A program made the position numbers and the translations under genes. Shown here piece by piece: positions 1 to 10,995 of a DNA stretch of 64,000 nucleotides; positions within the stretch are counted from its first letter, which is position 1; each line of letters starts with the position of its first letter. Source of the stretch: Uranotaenia lowii (taxonomy: Eukaryota; Arthropoda; Insecta; Diptera; Culicidae); NCBI RefSeq assembly GCF_029784155.1, contig NC_073691.1:22777453-22841452 (forward strand). Direction: 5' to 3'. The notes beneath the pieces were generated by a model. That model had not been told where the DNA came from, did not search any database, and saw only the letters and a list, made by a program, of their open reading frames with translations.

Positions 1-374
1 CCGATTTAAGGGGTCGATTTACTGGGTGAGCTTTGATTTGATGACTTTTTTGGACCTAACCGTATGGAGTTCGTACTGATTTACAATCTCAAATTTATGT
101 TGGAGCATTTGATTGGAAAAAAAATGGTCTAGGAACATTGCAACTGATTCGACGGGGATATGCTTTAAGATTAAAGAGAAATTTATGATCAGGACCAAGC
201 CTTCCATATCCAGAATCGGAGATTTTGATCCAGGATCAGAGATCAAAATACAGAATTAGGATCTAAGAACTGATTGTTAAATTATAACTCATGATCTAGA
301 ATCAGGGTCAGGATCTTAGATTGAGGATAAGGATGAATACTTGATCGCAAAGTCCAGATTCAGGTTCAGTATTC
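1..374. repeat. Degenerate GATC-rich sequence flanking the first satellite
   Basis: AT-rich sequence. From about 180 onward it is built of loosely repeated GATCAGGATC / AGATCAAAAT-like words, such as GATCCAGGATCAGAGATC and GGGTCAGGATCTTAGATT. No gene is visible. A similar degenerate block at 3360-3690 carries the reverse-complement words, so this looks like an old decayed short-period repeat beside the 9-mer array. Confidence 0.5.
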
Positions 375-2125
375 TTGTAATTTTTGTAATTTTTGTAATT
401 TTTGGTAATTTTTGGTAATTTTTGTAATTTTTGTAACTTTTGTAATTTTTGTTATTTTTGTTATTTTTGTAATTTTTGTAATTTTTGTGATTTTTGTAAT
501 TTTTGTAATTTTTGTAATTTTTGTAATTTTTGTAATTTTTGTAATTTTTGTAATTTTTGTAATTTTTGTAATTTTTGTAATTTTTGTAATTTTTGTAATT
601 TTTGTAATTTTTGTAATTTTTGTAATTTTTGTAATTTTTGTAATTTTTGTAATTTTTGTAATTTTTGTAATTTTTGTAATTTTTGTAATTTTTGTAATTT
701 TTGTAATTTTTGTAATTTTTGTAATTTTTGTAATTTTTGTAATTTTTGTAATTTTTGTAATTTTTGTAATTTTTGTAATTTTTGTAATTTTTGTAATTTT
801 TGTAATTTTTGTAATTTTTGTAATTTTTGTAATTTTTGTAATTTTTGTAATTTTTGTAATTTTTGTAATTTTTGTAATTTTTGTAATTTTTGTAATTTTT
901 GTAATTTTTGTAATTTTTGTAATTTTTGTAATTTTTGTAATTTTTGTAATTTTTGTAATATTTGTAATTTTTGTAATTTTTGTAATTTTTGTAGTTTTTG
1001 TAATTTTTGTAATTTTTGTAATTTTTGTAATTTTTGTAATTTTTGTAATTTTTGTGATTTTTGTAATTTTTGTAAATTTTGTAATTTTTTGTAATTTTTG
1101 TAATTTTTGTAATTTTTGTAATTTTTGTAATTTTTGTAATTTTTGTAATTTTTGTAATTTTTGTAATTTTTGTAATTTTTGTAATTTTTGAAATTTTTGT
1201 AATTTTTGTAATTTTTGTAATTTTTGTAATTTTTGTAATTTTTGTAATTTTTGTAAATTTTGTAATTTTTGTAATTTTTGTAAATTTTGTAATTTTTGTA
1301 ATTTTTGTAATTTTTGTAATTTTTGTAACTTTTGTAATTTTTGTAATTTTTGTAATTTTTGTAATTTTTGTAATTTTTGTAATTTTTGTCATTTTTGTAA
1401 TTTTTGTAATTTTTGTAATTTTTGTAATTTTTGTAATTTTTGTAATTTTTGTAATTTTTGTAATTTTTTTTTTGTAATTTTTGTAATTTTTGTAATTTTT
1501 GTAATTTTTGTAATTTTTGTAATTTTTGTAATTTTTGTAATTTTTGTAATTTTTGTAATTTTTGTAATTTTTGTAATTTTTTGTAATTTTTGTAATTTTT
1601 GTAATTTTTGTAATTTTTTGTAATTTTTGTAATTTTTGTAATTTTTGTAATTTTTGTAATTTTTGTAATTTTTGTAATTTTTGTAATTTTTGTAATTTTT
1701 GTAATTTTTGTAATTTTTGTAATTTTTGTAGTTTTTGTAAGTTTTGTAATTTTTGTAATTTTTGTAATTTTTGTAATTTTTGTAATTTTTGTAATTTTTA
1801 TAATTTTTGTAATGTTCTTTGTAGTTTTTGTAATTTTTGTAATTTTTGTAATTTTTGGAATTTTTGTAATTTTTGTAATTTTTGTAATTTTTTTTGTAGT
1901 TTTTGTAATTTATGTTATTTTTGTAACTTTTGTAATTTTTGTAATTTTTGTAATTTTTGTAACTTTTACCAATTCTGTTGTTTTTGTATTTTGTTTATTT
2001 TCATATTATTTTTGAAATTTTTGTAATTTTTGTAATTTTTGTAATTTTTGTAATTATTGTCATTTTTGTAATATTAGTAATTTTTATAACTTTTACAATT
2101 TTTGTAGTTTTTTGTATTTTGTTTG
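375..2125. repeat. 9-bp satellite array (TTTTTGTAA)n, forward orientation
   Basis: About 190 head-to-tail copies of TTTTTGTAA. They are nearly perfect from 375 to about 1800, with single-base variants (GTGA, GTCA, GTAG) and a few one-base T insertions at about 1087, 1463 and 1580. Beyond 1800 the copies decay and spacing varies, fading out by about 2125. Because 9 nt is three codons, long open frames run through it on both strands (VIFVIF, CNFCNF, KNYKNY). They have no flanking coding sequence and are not genes. The same monomer lies in the opposite orientation at 3745-4390. Confidence 0.97.
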
Positions 2126-3358
2126 AAAAATATTATTTTTGTAATTTTTTATGAATTTTGATTTTTGGTAATTTCTGCTAAGCTTGAGATCTACTTCTAG
2201 GTTCTGCTTTAATTTCGGAACTTGAGTTTTGAAATATTCATCTACATCTTTCATTTTAAATAGACGATTTTTTTTCACGCTTCAATCTAAATTCTAAATT
2301 CAATCTGAGTTCACGCTTCAATCTTATTTTCACAGACTTCGAAAAAGCAGAACAAAGCTTGCAACAGGATGAAATAATGCTTGATGGCCATCACTTTTTT
2401 TGCTTATTCCTGCAAATCCAACTGGCAACTAGGGTACAATTCACGATAATTCTATTGACCATTGTATCAAATTCGCATCATCATTCTCCTGGAAAACAGG
2501 AAAAAAATTACTAGGACCTCGTTTTAGCTCCAGCAGGAGGTGGCAACAAGTCAGTCAGAATTGCAATGCTATTTTTTGTTTGCTTAGCTGTCTACATATG
2601 ACTGTTAGAAGGCGCTTATACACGAAAAAAAAGTATATGTTTGAATGAGAGTGAGTGGCCACAAACAGCTGTCTGCACGTGTGTTTATTATTTTTATTGC
2701 GTCAATAAGATTTCCGATAAAATGGTGCCGATGTCTGGGTGCTGTTGCTTTCCATCAACTTTTTTTTTATTTCGGTTTGCTTTCATGCTTCTGTGCTTTC
2801 CAACAACCTAAACTGCAACCAGCCATTTGTCTGATCGTCTTTGGAGAAGAAAAAAAAAGTTGGAAAAAAACTATACAAAACTCTCTTGAGGGACATTGTA
2901 CCGCGTTTCGACGAAGCTGTCAGTCAATCGCCTGGGTTCGATTTTTTGCGCCATTTTTATTTCAATTGACGTGCCAAATCCCGTGGAAGGGAAGGAATTG
3001 TATAAGTAAAAGCGATTTAGTTGCAGCAATATGTTGCTGCAAGGTTTTTTTGCCTTTTATTTTTCCACATATATTGGAGCTGTTTAGAGTTTTTTTTTCC
3101 TTTTTCAGAGAACGTCAAATATTTGCTGTCTGCAAGAAGATTCAGTGAGGAAATTTGTCATGTTTGAAATTGCTATTGAACACTACCGTACGGTGATTTC
3201 GAAAAACTTCTGTTCTGCCGGTTTCTGAACAGTTTGTCAAATACGATTATGACGATCGATTGTATACAATTTGAAAACCGAGAAATAAAATGTTCAACGA
3301 AAACCATTTTACTTTCAGAAATAATTAAGAAACCCTCAATTTTTTAGCAACCTTGTTC
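2126..3358. other. Unique AT-rich spacer between opposed TTTTTGTAA arrays
   Basis: Non-repetitive sequence with scattered A and T homopolymers. The longest open frame (167 codons, plus strand, 2645-3148) is low-complexity and rich in F, C and I, and shows no domain I recognise. I see no supported gene. It probably lies in the large 3' intron of the minus-strand GPCR gene. Confidence 0.5.
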
Positions 3359-3740
3359 CTAACTTTAATTTGAAATGATAATGATCCTGATTCTAAATCT
3401 GAGATCCCAATCCCTATTGTAATTCTGCATCCAAATCCTGAACTATGATCCTACATTAAGATCAGTTCATGATCGGATACTGAACGTGGATGCTGAGTCT
3501 TGGATTGTAATCCTGAGACTGGACTCTGATCCTAGATTATGATATCAGATCCTGATTATGAATCCTTAATTGGAGATCCAGATTCATTCAGATTCCTGGT
3601 CATAGATTCTGATCTTGAACCCTGCTCTAGATTCCTGATCGCGGGTTGTAATCCAGATCATGATCCCAGATTATAAACACTTGTTCCTGGTCTGGGGGTT
3701 TGAATAATTTTCAGAAATTCTAAGCAAGGATCTAAGCGTA
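3359..3740. repeat. Degenerate GATCCTGATTCT-type repeat
   Basis: Loose repetition of GATCCTGATTCTAAATCTGA-like words, including GATCCTACATTAAGATC and CCTGATTATGAATCC. The words match the reverse complement of those at 180-370. No unit length is strictly conserved, so this is an old decayed array. Confidence 0.5.
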
Positions 3741-3744
3741 ACAA

Positions 3745-4390
3745 TAATTACAAAAATTACAAAAATTACAAAAATTACAAAAATTATAAAATTTACAAAA
3801 ATAACAAAAATTACAAAAATTACAAAAATTACAAAAATAACAAAAATTTCAAAAACTACAAAATTTACAAAAATAACAAAAATTAGCAAATTACAAAACT
3901 TTCTAAAATTTTAATAATTACACAAATTACAAAAATAAAAAAAAATTATAAAAATTATAAAAATTGCAAAAATTTCAAAACTAACGAAAATTATAAAACT
4001 ACAAAAATGCAAAAATTGCAAAAATTACAAAAATTGAAAAATTTAAAAATTATAAAAATTACAAAAATTACAAAATTACAAAAATTACAAAAATTACAAA
4101 AATTACAAAAATTACAAAAATTACAAAAATTACAAAAATTACAAAAATTACAAAAATTACAAAAATTACAAAAATTACAAAAATTACAAAAATTACAAAA
4201 ATTACAAAATTTACAAAAATTACAAAAAATACAAAAATGACAAAAATTACAAAAATTACAAAAATTACAAAAATTACAAAAATTACAAAAATTACAAAAA
4301 TTACAAAAACTACAAAAATGACAAAAATGGCATAAACGACAAAAATGAAAAAAAATCAAAAAGAGCAAAAATGACAAAATTGACAAAAAA
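3745..4390. repeat. 9-bp satellite array (TTACAAAAA)n, inverted copy
   Basis: Tandem ATTACAAAA copies, the exact reverse complement of the 375-2125 monomer. They are clean at 4075-4310 and interrupted or degenerate at 3860-4060. From about 4220 the copies mix with ACAAAAATG/GACAAAAATG variants and grade into a GACAAA-type sequence. With the forward array they form an inverted pair about 1.6 kb apart. Confidence 0.95.
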
Positions 4391-4884
4391 GCTGAGGAAC
4401 TGGTCATATTTTCGATTTTTACAACACCGAAATTTTAGAAAGAGTAGCAGGATACAGCGCAAAAATAACTACAGAAACTTTCTACATAAAACTAAGAGGG
4501 GACAACAATGTAGTAAACAGACAACGAGATTCATGTCATTTTAAAACAGCATACGACCCCGTCATTTCTAAATTAACGCCGACACAGACCCACGAATGTT
4601 ATTCAAGCCAATGGGCATAAGCTTGATGAATTTAAAGATTCTAGAATAAGGTTGCCAGATTGTCCGGTTTTGTATGAGTTTGCCAGGATATTTAATACAA
4701 AATTTGGGAACAGTCCGGCCCAGTTTATTTATGTCTCAAAAACGAAATGTTTTGAGCAAGTTTTATTAAAATAATTATGAAATGTTTTTTAGAAGCCATA
4801 AGAACGATTTACAACCTGTAGATGGAGATTGACGAAAAATTTTAAATTTGCAAAATTTGCAGAAAAGCGTCGATAAAATTCAAC
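4391..4884. other. Unique spacer with a GGTTGCCAG-family fragment
   Basis: No gene seen. At about 4648-4740 the sequence AAGGTTGCCAGATTGTCCGG, followed by a second GCCAGGATATT and AGTCCGGCCCAG, matches the termini of the interspersed family also seen at 45558-46044, 53377-53560 and 54990-55131. It looks like a truncated copy. Confidence 0.45.
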
Positions 4885-5765
4885 AACCAAAATTACAAAC
4901 TATCAAAATTACGGACAATGACAAAATAACAAAAATGACATAAATAACAAAATTGACAAAATTGAAAAAAGTAAAAATTGACAAAAATAAAAAATACACA
5001 AATCTGAAAAGACTACCATCATTAACCAAATTGACAAGGTTGAAATAATAACGAAAATGACAAAAATGAAATAAAACCAAAAATGGAAATTTCCAAATTT
5101 GATAAAATTTTGGAAATTTATAAAATGATGATTTTTTCAATTGTTTTCAATTTTGTGTCAACTTTGTCTTTTTCTTCAGTTTTTATTTTAAGTCAATTTA
5201 GTGAATTCTGTCACTTTGTCATATTGGATGACTGTACTGGACAAATTGATCAAAACTGCAACGATGACAAAATTGACAAAAATTCACCAATGTGACAAAA
5301 ATGAAAAAAAGGTGACAAAAACTATGAAAATCAATAAAATGGTCAAAGAATTGGACAAATTGAGACAATTTACATTTATTACAAAAATGACAAAAATAGA
5401 ATGAATTCACAGTTATGACAAAAATGAAAAGAAATAGGAAAAAATGACAAAATTGACAATAAATGCTCAAAATTGCTAAAATTTGACAAACTTGACAAAA
5501 AGTTCAAAACTGACAAGTTTAAAAATTTTAATACGATAATTTTTATTTTTGCCATTTTAGTCAGTCCGGCAAGTTGAGTCAATTTTGTCAATTATGTTAA
5601 TTATGTAAATGGTGCCCATTTTGATATTTTTGTCATATTTTTGTAATTTTTTGATCATTTTATCAATTTAGCATTTTTTCATTGTTGCAATTATATTCAA
5701 TTTAGTATTTTAATCAACAAATTGAAAAAATTAACAAACATACAAACTGACATAAATGATTATTT
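4885..5765. repeat. Degenerate GACAAAATT/GACAAAAATG repeat field
   Basis: Irregularly spaced GACAAAATT, GACAAAAATGA and TGACAAAAT words on one strand, with stretches of the opposite strand (TTTTGTCA, CAATTTTGTC) at 5130-5220 and 5560-5690. These are the words of the clean arrays at 17.9, 21.4 and 58.5 kb, but without register. This is probably an older, eroded relative of them. No coding sequence. Confidence 0.6.
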
Positions 5766-6216
5766 TGATATTATAAAAGTTTTTTTTTAAACACATATAA
5801 AGCGGCCCACCACACTCCCCCACACCGAAAAGTTCATATGAGCTCCCTGGTAATGGATGCTATCTGTTCTCAGCATGTCTGGCAGCAAACAAAAAAAAAC
5901 GCGAGCAAAATTTATTAATGCTGAGAACCTTAATAAAAATGTTTTTTTTACTTAATGCGAGGGAATGAAGCTAGACAAGTAAACTTAACTAAACTAAACT
6001 AAGAATGAATCTCAGTGGAAAGAGTATTCCTTTGAAGAGATCAATATTTTATGAATAATTAATACAAAAAAAACAAATTAAAAATTAATTGATAAAGCTA
6101 ATATACTAACTAGGAAAAAATATTTACAAAAAAATTTTAACGTTACTTTAGAAAAAAAAATTTAGTTAAAATATATGTGTAACAAAAAATAAAAAATACT
6201 GGCATGATGATTAGGT
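5766..6216. other. AT-rich sequence downstream of the LINE pseudogene
   Basis: No gene seen. It lies immediately 3' (minus strand) of the LINE reverse-transcriptase remnant and may include its 3' UTR. A short AACTAAACTAAACTAAG run near 5985-6001 could be a tail remnant, but no clear poly-A or microsatellite end or target duplication is visible. Confidence 0.35.
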
Positions 6217-7714
6217 TTATGACTGAAGTTCCTTGAGGTGACGTATCACTTTCGATGTGAAAATGTTGTGGTTGTTAGCATTTTTGACAACTTCTGGAAG
6301 ACAATTGTAAGAAACAGGTCCAATGCAAGAAATTCTGCGTTGACCAAACGATGTTAAGCAACGGCTTCGAAGTAAATGATGTGATTGGCGAGAACGAGTG
6401 CCTGAGTTAAGCAACAATTTTCTTGTGTTGTCTAATGAGTTCAAATTGTCGAAGACATACAATAATGTTTGGAGACTACACAAGTGGGTAAAAGGTAAAA
6501 TATTGTGAGTTGTATTTGAATACAGTAAAGACGTAGGGTAGAGATAAGGAAGTTTGAATATGGTTTTTATGCAACGATTTTGTAATGTCTGTAATCGCCC
6601 GAGGATAGACAGGGAAGCCCTGCCCCATACCGCGATAAGATAGTTGAACTGAGAGTGAATGAAAGCAAAATAAAATTTAATTAAAACATGACGTGGCAAA
6701 CAACTTCTAATTCGCCCAAGAATGCCACTAAAGGACGATGTTTTCTTTATAAGGTTGTTGACATGAAAACTCCACAAAAGTGTTTCATCAAGCGTGAGCC
6801 CCAAATATTTAAAGTTATCCACCTTTTCGATTATAGTATTATCATAAGGAAGGTCATTGCTGCAATAAATTCTCCTTCTTGCTGAAGGAAATATCATATA
6901 CTTGGTCTTGGAAAGGCTTAGGGTTAGCAGATTGCTATTAAAGTATTTACCAAGAATCTCTTAGTCTTTTTGCATTATTCCGATTATGACATTAGGATAA
7001 TTCTCTGGATAAAATAAATCTGTGTCATCTGCAAATAATCTGGGGGTACCATGTAATGGCAGGTTGCATAAGTCATTGATATATAGTAGAGAAAGTAGTG
7101 GCTCAATGTTACTACCTTGAGGCACACCCACTTCTATTTGTCCCAACGAGCTATTTATTTTATCAATTGAAACATACTGTTTCCGTCCTGTAAGATAGCT
7201 ACGAAAGATATTATTAGCAACTCCTCTTATTCCATAGCAATCCAGTTTCCTAAGGAGAACGTCATGATCAAGCGTGTCAAAGGCTTTTCTTAAGTCCAGA
7301 AACAATCCTCCTACAATTTTTTTTGTGTCTATGTTTTCAATTACCGAATCTATCAATTCACACATTGCAATAAGCGTGCTAGACCCAGATTTAAAACCGA
7401 ATTGCAGGCTATATAAGATGTTATTTTCTTTGATAAAGTTATTGAGTCGACTTACTAGGAGTTTTTGAAAATTTGGCTAAACACACTAAGGGTTGAACCA
7501 CTCTAGCGACTTTTAGACGTGCCATTTCCAAGCAGTTAGATTTTAATAAGCTGCAAGGAATGTTATCAGGACCATAGCTTTTTTTAATTTTCAATGATCC
7601 TATAGTTTGAATAACTTCATTAACTGTAGCAGGTCGCAAGAATATGGTGTTAGGAACTCTGTTTATGAAAGATAAGTTGTCGAAAAATGGGTCGACTACA
7701 ATATTATTTGCCAA
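6217..7714 (-). pseudogene. Broken non-LTR retrotransposon (CR1/L2-like) reverse transcriptase
   Basis: Minus-strand remnant of a LINE second ORF. Read 7714 to 6217, the first part (7439-7714) has the pre-RT words KKSYGPDNIPCSLLK. The second (6961-7365, with upstream in-frame sequence to about 7480) has LFLDLRKAFDTLDHD (motif A), GVPQGSNIEPLLS (motif B) and the catalytic LFADDTDLFY (motif C, FADD at 7024-7035). The third (6217-6897) is the thumb and C-terminal part, KVDNFKYLGLTLDETLLW to the end. Parts two and three are in the same frame, separated by a single TAA at 6961-6963. Parts one and two differ in frame, and the RT segment expected between them (IPIYKKGD/NYRPIS) is missing, so there is an internal deletion near 7480. 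The 5' end is truncated at about 7715. This clade's proteins replicate the element by target-primed reverse transcription; this copy is inactive. Clade assignment is from motif style. Confidence 0.85.
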
Positions 7715-10700
7715 AGTTGTCTAAATTGACAAAATGTTGACAATATCAAAATCAAATGTTTTCAAAAAAATCATTTTTGAATGTATTTGACCGATTGTTG
7801 GAATCAGCGATTGTAAGTTTTATATGTAAGTTGTTCTGCAATTTAATAGTCGATGGAATTGATGAACAGTTTGGGTGCTGGATTTGCATTAAATAAGCAG
7901 AGTTAGTAGGATGCACTCATTCTTCCACCCTAAAACATTTTCTATACCCTCGTTTCCTTAACTTAACTAGGTTACTCAGAGCAAACGTTGAAAAACTGGA
8001 AACACATGATGGGACATCTTTTTAAAATTGTATTCTGTAATTTTTTACTTGGTTTATTTCGAGATTTCCATATGCTGTGACTGCAAAACATTGATATATG
8101 TAATTCTTATTTAAATTCTTTTAATAGAATCGGGATATCCCAGAATCCACCCATTACAAAACTGTCGATTAGTTGCAAATTATGGAATTTACATGATTTT
8201 TTTAACATTTTCATCCCATAAACCGTTTTGATTTTTTGATATTCATTTTGTCTTTAATGCATTTGAAATCCTCTAATCGCAATGTTATTATTCAGAATTT
8301 GGAAATTAATCCTTTGTTTATCATTTTGTGTCATATTTAAACATCAAAATATAATTTCCTGTCTGTAAGAAAGGCTACAACCCCCTGTAAAAGGTATGAA
8401 ATTTTTCCGGTTTTAAGTATCGTTTTTGAACTGATTTTTTTTCTTCAAAAATTATTCATGTTAGAAGAAGAGTCTAAATATTCTGTTGTGGGTTCCAGAT
8501 AGCAATTTCCATTCTTCTGCGATATCGCCCAAACCACTACTGGTCATTTTAGAAAAATCAAATCTGAGTAGTTTTAAGATCTTTCTTACTTAATCCTCTG
8601 CAATCCTTGAATGGATTCCTTGTTTCATCGAGAGAATATAGTTCAAAAAAATGTTGTAGGTATTATTCTCATGTTGTATTTATTTAATATGTCGCAAAAA
8701 ATAGTCTCAAACAAATGTTCAAGTAAGGTTGAAATTGAAAACGTTGGTCTTCAAAAAACAAACAAAAAAGTAGGTTATTTGAAATTTCCAAATTGAACTG
8801 ATTTCCCCGCTACCAACTAAGCTTTTACTACATTTTTACCGGCTGTAATGCACAACAACAGCAGCAAATCATTGATGCACCGGCAACGGAACAGCCAGAA
8901 TTTAGTCACGTCGCCGTCTTCGTCCGCCCGAGATTCCATTAAGATTCATGAGGGCGCCAGCAGGAAATGAAAATAGATAGATAATATTGTTCCCCCCTTT
9001 CCATATCCCTCTTTTACTGGTTTCACTTCTCCCCATTTTTAGCCAATAAGTAGGAAACAGCAGCAACAGCTGGATATTTCGCTGACATAAGCAACTTTTC
9101 GTTGGAAAAATTTATTCATTCACTTTCGACAGGTTCCCCTCCCTTTTTTGCCGGTGCTAGTAGCCTTCCACTTTGATGATTCCGGAGAAATCCGGAAACG
9201 GATGGCGGTATCCCTACATGTAGATATTTGGATGAAGCTTATCGGATGATAAACCTTTTGCTGCTTCCACTTCCTTGATCAACTTTTTTCTTTCTCTACC
9301 TTCAGAGTGAAACAGATGGAGATCTCACACAGCTCAACATCACCGGGAAGCGTGATGCAATCAGTGTCGCTTTGCTGCATCTCATGCAATCTAATGTCTG
9401 GTTTCCGGGGAAAAAAGAAAAAGGAAAAAGCTTGACGCCGAGGACACACACCAATGTGCACGCTGAGGTGAGAGTACTCAATTTTTTTAAGGGTGGCGTA
9501 GTTAAAGCAACTTTTTTGAAAATCAATGTTTTGTTTAATCGTTTCAACGATCCTTAGAATGTTGAGGTCATATTTTTTTTTGATTACTCAAAATTTGATT
9601 GTTTTTAACCTAAAAAGTGACTACTTTTTTATGAGTGTGTAGAAAACTTCGCCATTTTCATGTCGTGTAGATCCAGTGAGACTGTTACCTTTTTTGTAGA
9701 GATTTTGTTCAACTTTGTTCCTCGGATTTTTTTCCATCCTCCTCTTTTGCTGTTGAAAGGCCAATTCATCCCCCCGCGCGGGCAAAAAAGTGCAACTTGC
9801 CGATGCACCGGCTTCAATCTGGTGGAATCGCTTCCTCTTTCACTCTGTGATCTGTAACGTTTATCCTTGGCTCGGATTCCGGAACGTGTTCGACAGCCAT
9901 TCAGCAGCGAGCTAGCTGGTCAACTCAAAAAATGGGGATGGTAAATATTTCCTGAGGAAGTACACACCCATTTTGAAGCTCTGAAGTTCATTGTAGTCAC
10001 CTTCAATGAAGTTAAAATTTAAGACGTATTTTGAGACAAATGTTTTTTTTTAAATATCTACAAACATATTAATTAAAGTTTTTCTTCCGAAAAGTTCAGA
10101 ATATTTTTTCCGGAAAACCGGAAATGGAATTTGAACATCCTCACAAGCATGTCAAACTTTTGCTGTTGATTACCCAACAGAAGTTTGTCGTCGGAGATCG
10201 GAGTTTCCTCTGGGGCACTTGGGAAAGGAGATGCACTGAAGCTAACTTTTCCATTCACCTCACCTTCTCTCCGAATTTTCCATGAAAGTCAGGTCAAACT
10301 AGTTTTATTTCCACCGATTTTTTTCCCTCCCGCATCAACAAACTTTGTGTTCTTCCATTTGCACCACCAGACGTGGCGCAAAAGAATCTCCAATCTGTGT
10401 TGAGGGCACATGTGTTCCAAATTTTGCTATCATCGTCTCTCTGTTTTCCATATGTGCGCCATCATTGATATGGCCAAAAGTAAGTAAGTAGGTAACAGAT
10501 TTGGTTTAGTTAGAACTGAACTTTGTTTTTTTTTCTGCTGCTGACGTTACGTCACGTTACAAGTGGCTGCGCCACTTGTTACTGAGATCAGTTTTTTGAA
10601 GAAAAAAAAACAAAAACCGTAACGAGAACAAACATTTGCACCAGTGCGAATTGAAGTAATCCGATTTTGGTGAAAAAAGAATCAAATCAATGGTTACTGT

Positions 10701-10995
10701 TCATATTTACCATTTGCTCAGCTAAAAAATGTCGTTGACAGTCACGATTGCACGTGTCCTTTCGAAAGAATCCAAGTGTGCTGGATTTTTATGTTTTGTC
10801 AACCCTTTTCTCGTTCATGGCGCAATCCCGCTATTTGGATTGCGTTTTAAAGCAAATCCCCTGCTTGCTGTGATCGAAATTGGATCTATGCCGATTTTAC
10901 TCCCTGTACATTTGTTAGTATAACATTTTTCCCGGTTTCAAAAAACTATAATTTGGCATTGCATATAATATGAGCAAAATTTGAAATGATTTTGA
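7715..10995. other. Unique intron-like DNA, no gene recognised
   Basis: It begins with a short GACAAAATGTTGACAATATC stretch matching the satellite words on the far side of the LINE. The rest is non-repetitive. The part at 8800-10900 is less AT-rich (for example 8870-8940, 9760-9900, 10190-10400), as is common for conserved insect intronic DNA. Open frames of 60-90 codons overlap each other on both strands without domains or splice structure, so none is called. Confidence 0.45.

Noticed and set aside
2645..3148. 167-codon plus-strand frame between the TTTTTGTAA arrays
   Set aside because: Low-complexity F/C/I-rich translation from T-rich DNA, no domain, no splice or promoter evidence.
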